Shown here: piece after piece, positions 1-5,329 of the stretch
Numbering within the stretch: position 1 is the stretch's first letter
Layout of the letters: each line of letters starts with the position of its first letter
Source of the DNA: Bin5 sp034428395
GTDB taxonomy: Bacteria > Chloroflexota > Anaerolineae > Caldilineales > Caldilineaceae
Direction: 5' to 3'
Assembly (NCBI GenBank): GCA_034428395.1
Contig: DAOUHX010000196.1
Location: 1-6,058 of the forward strand
DNA: 6,058 nt
The notes under the pieces: generated by a model
Seen by the model: only the letters and a program-made list of their open reading frames with translations
The model's database searches: none
What the model was told of the DNA's origin: nothing
Program-made: the position numbers and the translations under genes

Positions 1-6
1 CGGTTT

Positions 7-12
7 GGAGGG
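7..12 (+). promoter_or_regulatory. Ribosome binding site of the permease gene
   Basis: GGAGGG lies 7 bases before the ATG at 20. This strong Shine-Dalgarno sequence decides the start, because the in-frame TTG at 5 would overlap it and has no room for its own site in the window. Confidence 0.75.
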
Positions 13-19
13 TTCCCTG

Positions 20-859
20 ATGGGGTTCAAGTTCAGCAGAAAATCAGTTCTTACGCATGCGGTGCTGATCTTATTCTCTTTCATCATGATCTTCCCCTGG
101 CTGATCGCACTTTCGACCGGCCTGAAAGCACCCGGCGAGTCCGCCCTAAACAGGGGGCTGATCCCGCATGAGATATCGCTGGGCAATTTCGCGAAGGCCT
201 GGGAGATCGCCAATGTGCCTGTTTTGGCATTCAACAGCTTTGTTATTACGGCGGCGTCGGTGGTAGCGATCCTCTTTCTCGCTTCGCTGGCGTCCTATGG
301 TTTCGCCCGGCTCGATTTCGCGTTCAAGGAGCCGTTTTATCTGCTCTTTCTGGCCGGGCTGATGTTGCAGGCGGCCGCGATCATGGTGCCGCTCTACCAG
401 GTAAACGTAACCTTCAAGCTTCTGGATACCTATTACGCCATGATCGGACCCTATGTGGCGCTCGGCCTTCCATTCGCCATCCTGATTTTGCGCGGCTTTT
501 TTGAAGCGTTGCCCGAAGAGATCGAAGATGCAGCCCTGATAGACGGTGCAACCCGTTTCACCATTTACTGGCGCATCATGCTGCCGCTGACGCGGCCGGC
601 GCTGGCCACGGTCGCCATCTTCACCGGCCTGGGGACGTGGAACGACTTCCTGCTGCCGATGCTGATGACCAGCAAACCAGGTCTGCGCACGATGCCGCTG
701 GGGCTTATCCTGTTCGAGCTTGAAGGGGCTATCGGCTTCGTCCTGCACGAGTACCGTTTCGCGCTGATCATCATGATGACGGTCCCCCTCATCATCGTAT
801 TCCTCCTCCTGCAGCGCCAGTTCATGAGCGGCCTCACCGCCGGCGCGATCAAGGGATAG
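20..859 (+). CDS. Sugar ABC transporter permease, MalG/CUT1 type
   Basis: This is an inner-membrane permease subunit of a binding-protein-dependent carbohydrate importer (279 aa, the usual length for the MalG-like partner). A short cytoplasmic N-terminus is followed by hydrophobic segments near residues 13-33, 70-94, 106-128, 140-160, 194-215 and 245-265, which gives the six expected helices. The cytoplasmic EAA loop that docks on the ATPase is clear at about 169-195 (EDAALIDGA, then RIMLPL). The TWNDFLLP motif (206-213) and the C-terminal LTAGAIKG are typical of CUT1 sugar permeases. The ATG at 20 is preferred over an in-frame TTG at 5 because GGAGGG lies 7 bases upstream of it. The gene stops 8 bases before the first glycosidase-like gene, so the two are probably co-transcribed. 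The other permease and the solute-binding protein are presumably upstream, outside the window. The substrate cannot be read from the sequence; a glycoside or oligosaccharide is inferred from the neighbours. Confidence 0.95.
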   Translation: MGFKFSRKSVLTHAVLILFSFIMIFPWLIALSTGLKAPGESALNRGLIPHEISLGNFAKAWEIANVPVLAFNSFVITAASVVAILFLASLASYGFARLDFAFKEPFYLLFLAGLMLQAAAIMVPLYQVNVTFKLLDTYYAMIGPYVALGLPFAILILRGFFEALPEEIEDAALIDGATRFTIYWRIMLPLTRPALATVAIFTGLGTWNDFLLPMLMTSKPGLRTMPLGLILFELEGAIGFVLHEYRFALIIMMTVPLIIVFLLLQRQFMSGLTAGAIKG

Positions 860-867
860 GGCGCTCA

Positions 868-2604
868 ATGCCCCCGCAAAACCATGTATACGAATGGAGC
901 TACGCCTCCGGCAAGCTCTACGACGACCCCTTCAATCAGATAGCGCTCGACGTCGAAATCATCGATCCGGAAGGTGAGGTGCGCACGGTCCCCGCATTTT
1001 GGCGCGGGCAACAGGAATGGGGCGTGCGCTACGCCTCCACCAAGGTCGGGCGGCACCGCTTCCGCACGCGCTGCTCCGATATCGACAACGACAGCCTGCA
1101 CGGACAGGAAGGCGCGATCGAAATCACGCCCTATGAAGGCGAAAACCTCCTCTTGCGGCACGGGCCTTTGCGCGTCGCCGATAGCGGCCGCCACCTGGAA
1201 CACCGTGATGGCAAGCCCTTCTTCTGGCTGGGCGATACCTGGTGGATGGGGCTGGTCGAGCGCCTGCCCTGGCCCGATGGCTTCAAGCGCCTCAGCGCGG
1301 ACCGCGTGCGGAAGGGCTTCACCGTCATTCAGCTCGTTGCCGGCCTCTACCCGGACATGCCGCCCTTCGACCCGCGCGGCGCCAACGAGGCCGGTTTCCC
1401 CTGGGAGAAGGATTTCAGCCGCGTCAATCCGGCCTGGTTCGACATGGCGGACCGGCGAATCGACTATCTGGTGCAGAGCGGGCTGCTGCCCAGCATCGTC
1501 GGCTGCTGGGGCTACTTTATGGATTTCGCCGGTGAAGAGCGAATCAAGCAGCACTGGCGCTATCTCGTAGCTCGTTACGGCGCATATCCCGTCGTCTGGG
1601 ACGTGGCGGGCGAGGCACTGATGCCGCACTACAGCCACCCGCACTGGCAGGATATCTACGCGGCCGCGCTGAGGCAGCGGGCTGACGACGAGGGCGGCGT
1701 TGCAAAGACGCGGCTAAAGCGCGAGGACTTGTCGAGCAGAGTGCAGGAGCGGCAAGACAGTGTGCGCTCGGCGTGGACGCGCGTCGCCCGCTATTTGCGC
1801 TCGGTCGATCCCTACGGGCACCCGATGACGATCCATCCCGGCACGGGCGGCATCTGGTCGTACGATCACGTTGACGATCCTGCGGTCATAGACATAGACA
1901 TCACCCAGTGCGGCCTCCACGACATACTCACGTTTCCCCAGATCCTGGACGAAGTCGCCAAACAGGCGCCGCGGAAGCCGCGCATGCCGCGTTTCGTGGG
2001 CGAGTCCTGTTACGAAGGGGAGGGCGGCTGGAACTGGGAAAACGTCCAGCGGCTGATGTTTTGGGGGAGCGTGCTGAGCGGCGCGGCCGGCCATACCTAC
2101 GGCGCCAGCGGGATCTGGCAGGTGAACACGCGCGAGGCGCCCTACGGCCCCAGCCCGCGCATCTACGGAGAGGGGTTCGACGAAGATCCGTGGGAGGAGG
2201 CGATGCAGTTTGCCGGCTCGCGGCAGGTGGGGTTGGGCCGCCGCCTGCTGGAACGCTATCGATGGTGGCGCTTTGAGCCGGCGCCGCAATGGATCACGCA
2301 GCGGGGGGCGCACCACTTCAAGCCGCTGCAAGAATACATCAGACCGTTCGCGGCGGGCATCGCGGGGGAAGTTCGCATTATTTTCATCCCTGTACGTTAC
2401 CTGATCACCATCAGGGAGATCGAGCCGGACGCCGGCTATCGCGCCTACTACTTCGATCCGCGGTACGGACGCGACTACGATGCAGGAGACGTGATTCCGG
2501 ACGAGCAGGGCGCGTGGCAGCCGCCGAAACCGCCGATCATTCAGGATTGGGTGCTTGTGCTGGAACGCAAAAGGACAGACACCGGCCCAGTCACAGTTCA
2601 TTGA
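868..2604 (+). CDS. DUF5060/DUF4038 (apiosidase-like, GH140-related) glycosidase, copy 1
   Basis: This is a predicted glycoside hydrolase of 578 aa. Residues about 1-90 look like the DUF5060 beta-sandwich. Residues about 100-445 look like the DUF4038 TIM barrel, with FFWLGDTWWMG (118-128), AGLYPDMPPFD (158-168), HWRYLVARYGAYPVVW (229-244) and YGHPMTIHP (316-324). The last ~110 residues form a C-terminal beta domain of the kind that follows DUF4038. E249 (AGEALMP) and E379 (GESCYEG) sit where clan GH-A-like barrels carry the acid/base and nucleophile; this assignment is inferred, not shown. The only characterised activity I recall for the superfamily is GH140 apiosidase, which releases apiose from pectin side chains, but DUF4038 is diverse and the substrate is unknown. 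There is no signal peptide, so it probably acts in the cytosol on imported sugar. It starts 8 bases after the permease gene, with AGGG at 858-861. It has a charged, helix-like stretch (residues 266-303) that differs from the second copy. Confidence is high for the family and low for the reaction. Confidence 0.9.
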   Translation: MPPQNHVYEWSYASGKLYDDPFNQIALDVEIIDPEGEVRTVPAFWRGQQEWGVRYASTKVGRHRFRTRCSDIDNDSLHGQEGAIEITPYEGENLLLRHGPLRVADSGRHLEHRDGKPFFWLGDTWWMGLVERLPWPDGFKRLSADRVRKGFTVIQLVAGLYPDMPPFDPRGANEAGFPWEKDFSRVNPAWFDMADRRIDYLVQSGLLPSIVGCWGYFMDFAGEERIKQHWRYLVARYGAYPVVWDVAGEALMPHYSHPHWQDIYAAALRQRADDEGGVAKTRLKREDLSSRVQERQDSVRSAWTRVARYLRSVDPYGHPMTIHPGTGGIWSYDHVDDPAVIDIDITQCGLHDILTFPQILDEVAKQAPRKPRMPRFVGESCYEGEGGWNWENVQRLMFWGSVLSGAAGHTYGASGIWQVNTREAPYGPSPRIYGEGFDEDPWEEAMQFAGSRQVGLGRRLLERYRWWRFEPAPQWITQRGAHHFKPLQEYIRPFAAGIAGEVRIIFIPVRYLITIREIEPDAGYRAYYFDPRYGRDYDAGDVIPDEQGAWQPPKPPIIQDWVLVLERKRTDTGPVTVH

Positions 2605-2628
2605 CCGCAGTTCGCTATCCACTGCGGT
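2604..2628 (+). promoter_or_regulatory. Perfect 8-bp hairpin between the two paralogues
   Basis: ACCGCAGT (2604-2611) and ACTGCGGT (2621-2628) are exact reverse complements around a 9-base loop. The stem begins at the last base of the stop codon of copy 1 and ends 2 bases before the ribosome binding site GGAG of copy 2 (2631-2634). No T-run follows, so it is unlikely to be an intrinsic terminator. It could stabilise or process the mRNA, or tune expression of the second gene relative to the first. Role inferred; the structure is visible. Confidence 0.5.
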
Positions 2629-2643
2629 TCGGAGAAAACAGCA

Positions 2644-4311
2644 ATGCTCTACGCCATCCAGAATTGCGCCACCGAATGGGCCTACAGCTCAGGCAAGGCC
2701 TACGCCGATCCGTTCAACGATGTCGAATTGGACGTACTGGTTACGCGTCCTGACGGCAGCGAGCAGGTCGTGCCCGCCTTTTGGGCCGGCGACCAGACCT
2801 GGCGCGTTCGCTACAGTTCGACGCAGACCGGTACCCTCCGTTACCGCACCGTTTGCTCGGACGCGAGCAACAGCAGTTTGCACGGACAGACGGGAACGCT
2901 GGAAGTTTCGCCCTATGAAGGCGATAACCCATTGCTAAAGCACGGGCCGCTACGCGTGGCCGCAAGCGGCCGCACACTCGAACACATCGACGGCACACCG
3001 TTTTTCTGGCTGGCCGACACATGGTGGATGGGCTTCTGTAAACGCTTTCGCTGGCCGGAGGACGTGCAGGAGCTGGCTGCCGACCGCGCGGCCAAGAGCT
3101 TCAGCGTCATCCAGATCATCGCCGGACTCTATCCAGACATGGCGCCGTTCGATGAGCGCGGCGAGAATGAGGCCGGTTTTCCCTGGGACCGCGAGTTTAC
3201 ACGCATCAACCCGGCCTATTTCGATATGGCCGACTTGCGCGTCGCCCATCTGGTGCGATCGGGGCTGCTCCCATGTATCGTCGGGCTGTGGGGCTTCTTC
3301 ATCGATTTCGCCGGGCCGGAGGTGGTCAAGAAGCACTGGCGCTACCTGATCGCCCGTTACGGCGCGTACCCCGTCGTCTGGTGTACGACGGGCGAGGCGC
3401 TGATGCCCTACTATCTGGCCGAGGAGACGGCCGAATTCCAGCAGTGGCGCACCGAGGTCCAACTGGTCACGACCGCGGATATGACCTGGCTACCGGCGGA
3501 AAAACGCGCCATCTGGTCCGACATTATGCGCATGGTAAAGAAGACCGATCCTTACGGGCACCCACAAACGATACATCCCAACGGCTTCGCTCACCTGACG
3601 GTCGACGATCCTTCGCTGGTTGAGATCAATATGCTGCACCCGGCGCATCTCGGCTACCAGACGATGACCGACATGGCGCACCTCGTGGTCAGCGCGGTGG
3701 AGGAGGGCCCGCGCATTCCCGTGCTGGTCGCCGAGGTCAACTACGAAGGCGAGATGGAGATGAGCCACCCGGAGACGCAGCGATTCTTTTTCTGGGCAGC
3801 AGTTCTCTCCGGCGCGGGCGGCCACACGTACGGCGCAATGGGCATCTGGCAGTTGAACACGCCGGAGAAAGCGTACGGGCCGTCGCCGCACGGCGCATCC
3901 TATGGCAACAGGCCCTGGAATGAGGCCGCGCAACTGCCCGGCTCGACCCATGTCGGAAACTCCAAACGGCTGCTCGAACGCTACGCATGGTGGGACTTCG
4001 AGCCGCATCCTGAATGGGTGGAGCCGCACAACACGGTCGAAAACAGATTCATGCCGTACGCCGCCGGCATCCCCGGGCAGGTGCGGATCTTCTATCTGCC
4101 GGGACCGTCGATCCGCTACGTAAACCGCGGCGAGGTAACCATCACCGGTCTCGAGCCCGGCGTCCGGTACCGCGGCTTCTACTACGATGTACAGTCTGGT
4201 CAGGAGCTAGAGTCGGTGACGCTCTCGGGCGACGCGCAGGGGAACTGCACGATGCCCAAGGCGTCTATCATCTGGGATTGGGTATTTGTCATGGAGAGAG
4301 ACGATGCATAA
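2644..4311 (+). CDS. DUF5060/DUF4038 (apiosidase-like, GH140-related) glycosidase, copy 2
   Basis: This 555-aa protein is a paralogue of the gene just upstream, with the same domain order: an N-terminal beta-sandwich (about 1-92), a DUF4038 barrel (about 102-430) and a C-terminal beta domain. From PYEGDN (90-95) to GEALMPYY (250-257) the two align without gaps at roughly two-thirds identity by eye. The candidate catalytic Glu residues are retained: E251 (TTGEALMP) and E364 (VAEVNYEG). Flanking residues differ from copy 1 (CTT instead of DVA before GEA; AEVN instead of GESC), and the region 258-300 is shorter and unlike copy 1, so the substrates may differ. There is no signal peptide, which suggests a cytosolic enzyme. 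The ATG at 2644 is supported by GGAGAAAA at 2631-2638 and by alignment of the N-terminus with copy 1. Its 3' end overlaps the dioxygenase gene by 8 bases. The family is confident; substrate and reaction are not known. Confidence 0.9.
   Translation: MLYAIQNCATEWAYSSGKAYADPFNDVELDVLVTRPDGSEQVVPAFWAGDQTWRVRYSSTQTGTLRYRTVCSDASNSSLHGQTGTLEVSPYEGDNPLLKHGPLRVAASGRTLEHIDGTPFFWLADTWWMGFCKRFRWPEDVQELAADRAAKSFSVIQIIAGLYPDMAPFDERGENEAGFPWDREFTRINPAYFDMADLRVAHLVRSGLLPCIVGLWGFFIDFAGPEVVKKHWRYLIARYGAYPVVWCTTGEALMPYYLAEETAEFQQWRTEVQLVTTADMTWLPAEKRAIWSDIMRMVKKTDPYGHPQTIHPNGFAHLTVDDPSLVEINMLHPAHLGYQTMTDMAHLVVSAVEEGPRIPVLVAEVNYEGEMEMSHPETQRFFFWAAVLSGAGGHTYGAMGIWQLNTPEKAYGPSPHGASYGNRPWNEAAQLPGSTHVGNSKRLLERYAWWDFEPHPEWVEPHNTVENRFMPYAAGIPGQVRIFYLPGPSIRYVNRGEVTITGLEPGVRYRGFYYDVQSGQELESVTLSGDAQGNCTMPKASIIWDWVFVMERDDA
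4293..4298 (+). promoter_or_regulatory. Ribosome binding site of the dioxygenase gene, inside the end of copy 2
   Basis: GGAGAG lies 5 bases before the ATG at 4304 and within the last codons of the upstream gene. It supports the ATG over the in-frame TTG at 4286 and suggests translational coupling. Confidence 0.65.
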
Positions 4312-5209
4312 AACGGTTGAATTCCGGGAACACAACGGGCTGCTCGACGACCCGCAAGCGCTGCGCCGCCAGATGGAGAGCGACGGCTATCTCTTCTTTC
4401 GCGGTCTCCTGCCGCGCGATGAGATCACTGCCCTGCGGCGGCGAATCCTGCAGATCTGCGACAACTACGGGTGGATCGCGCCCGGCACGGAGCTGATGGA
4501 CGGGATCGCCGACCCTTCGGCCGACGCGATGGAGCCTTTCTGCGGCGTCGGTGTGCCTCCTGCAGCCTACGGCGACGTGCAATGCCTGGAGTCCTTTCAC
4601 CGCCTGGCGCACCATCCCCGCCTGGTCACGATGCTGGGGCAGCTATTCGACGAAACGGCGCTCGTGCATGCGCTCAAGATCGCGCGGCTGATGATTCCAG
4701 CCGAGGGCAACGCGCCCACACCCGCGCATCAGGACCACATCTTCATTCAGGGAACGAAGACGGTCTACACCTGCTGGATGCCGCTGGGCGACTGCCCGCG
4801 CCGGCTGGGCGGGCTGAGCGTGCTGCGCGGATCGCACAAGTTGGGCATTCTGCCGGTGCGCGCCGCGGAAGGCGCGGGCGGCCGGCATGTCATCCTCGAC
4901 GATGAGTGCGAGCAGGAGTGGTTCGAGACCGACTTCGAGATGGGCGACGTGCTGGTATTCCACAGCCTGACCGTGCACAAGTCGATCCCGAATCTGACTG
5001 AGAACCAGATCAGGCTGTCGGTGGACTACCGCTATCAGCCTCCCTCGCTGCCGATCGAGATGAAGTCGATCACGCCCCATTGCCAGGTGCTGCCGTGGGA
5101 AGAGATCTATGCCGACTGGAAGTCGGAGGAACTGCAATACTATTGGCGGGACTATGATCTCGAGTTCAAGGAGTATGACGTGTCGCTGGTGGAGATCCAG
5201 GAGGCGTGA
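4304..5209 (+). CDS. PhyH family Fe(II)/2-oxoglutarate-dependent dioxygenase
   Basis: This is a soluble non-haem iron oxygenase of the phytanoyl-CoA dioxygenase (PhyH) family (301 aa, a usual length). It opens with the typical GYLFFRGLLPRDEI segment (28-41). The iron-binding facial triad is visible as H142 and D144 (AHQDH) plus distal H225 (LTVHKSIPN). R237 (NQIRLSVDYR) is the likely 2-oxoglutarate carboxylate ligand, and GGLSVLRGSH (169-178) is the family's conserved turn. The family couples oxidative decarboxylation of 2-oxoglutarate to hydroxylation, or to loss of a group such as a methyl as formaldehyde. The actual substrate cannot be deduced. The gene begins inside the end of the second glycosidase-like gene (8-base overlap, ATGCATAA), so the two are almost certainly in one operon. 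It may act on the imported glycoside, its aglycone or a released sugar. All iron and cosubstrate ligands are present, so it should be active. Confidence 0.92.
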   Translation: MHKTVEFREHNGLLDDPQALRRQMESDGYLFFRGLLPRDEITALRRRILQICDNYGWIAPGTELMDGIADPSADAMEPFCGVGVPPAAYGDVQCLESFHRLAHHPRLVTMLGQLFDETALVHALKIARLMIPAEGNAPTPAHQDHIFIQGTKTVYTCWMPLGDCPRRLGGLSVLRGSHKLGILPVRAAEGAGGRHVILDDECEQEWFETDFEMGDVLVFHSLTVHKSIPNLTENQIRLSVDYRYQPPSLPIEMKSITPHCQVLPWEEIYADWKSEELQYYWRDYDLEFKEYDVSLVEIQEA

Positions 5210-5214
5210 GAGGC

Positions 5215-5261
5215 AGTTTTGAGTTGTCAGTTTTTAGTAGTCAGTTTCTAGTTTTGAGTTG
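5215..5261 (+). repeat. T-rich short direct repeats
   Basis: AGTTTTGAGTTG occurs exactly at 5215-5226 and again at 5250-5261. Between them GTCAGTTTTTAG (5226-5237) and GTCAGTTTCTAG (5240-5251) match at 11 of 12 bases, giving a 14-base period. The composition (T, G and A, few C) contrasts sharply with the GC-rich genes on both sides. It resembles the AGTTTTCAGTTT-like intergenic repeats found in many copies in some environmental bacterial genomes. The copy number in this genome cannot be judged from one window. Confidence 0.7.
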
Positions 5262-5316
5262 GTGCTGGCGACCGGAAAGTACGTTTCCACGGAAAGGTCT
5301 ACACCATAGGCCAACC

Positions 5317-5324
5317 AGGGAAGG
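5317..5324 (+). promoter_or_regulatory. Ribosome binding site of the KARI-like gene
   Basis: AGGGAAGG ends 5 bases before the ATG at 5330 and fixes that start. It lies partly inside a 5-bp inverted repeat (CAACC/GGTTG), which is too short to claim as a regulatory switch. Confidence 0.6.
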
Positions 5325-5329
5325 TTGAA

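Larger units (their letters stand above)
5210..5329 (+). other. 120-base intergenic gap before the KARI-like gene
   Basis: No gene was seen here. The first half is T-rich with short direct repeats (5215-5261). The second half contains a weak GGAAA/TTTCC inverted repeat (5274-5278 and 5284-5288) and, next to the downstream gene, CAACC (5312-5316) facing GGTTG (5323-5327), which could partly cover the ribosome binding site. No convincing -35/-10 pair or terminator was recognised. The gap is long enough to hold a separate promoter for the downstream gene. Confidence 0.5.

Noticed and set aside
5..19. TTG start for the permease
   Set aside because: It would include the GGAGGG ribosome binding site in the coding sequence. 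The ATG at 20 is ideally spaced.
865..1644. Long reverse-strand open frame (259 aa) opposite copy 1
   Set aside because: It is antisense to a well-recognised DUF4038 protein, shows no recognisable motifs, and is expected from GC-rich codon use.
1714..2622. Long reverse-strand open frame (302 aa) opposite the 3' half of copy 1
   Set aside because: It is a shadow of the real gene: Arg/Ala/Pro-rich translation without a domain pattern or ribosome binding site.
2289..2753. Forward open frame (154 aa) bridging the two paralogues
   Set aside because: It lies in an alternative frame over the end of copy 1 and the start of copy 2, both of which have strong homology in their own frames.
4286..4303. 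TTG start for the dioxygenase
   Set aside because: The ATG at 4304 has GGAGAG 5 bases upstream, and the extra six residues are not part of the PhyH fold.
5216..5255. Terminator after the dioxygenase gene
   Set aside because: T-runs are present but there is no GC-rich stem before them.
5215..5261. CRISPR-like repeat array
   Set aside because: The units are 12-14 bases, T-rich, imperfect and without spacers of regular size.
5312..5327. RBS-sequestering riboswitch-like hairpin before the KARI-like gene
   Set aside because: There are only 5 base pairs around a 6-base loop, which is expected by chance.
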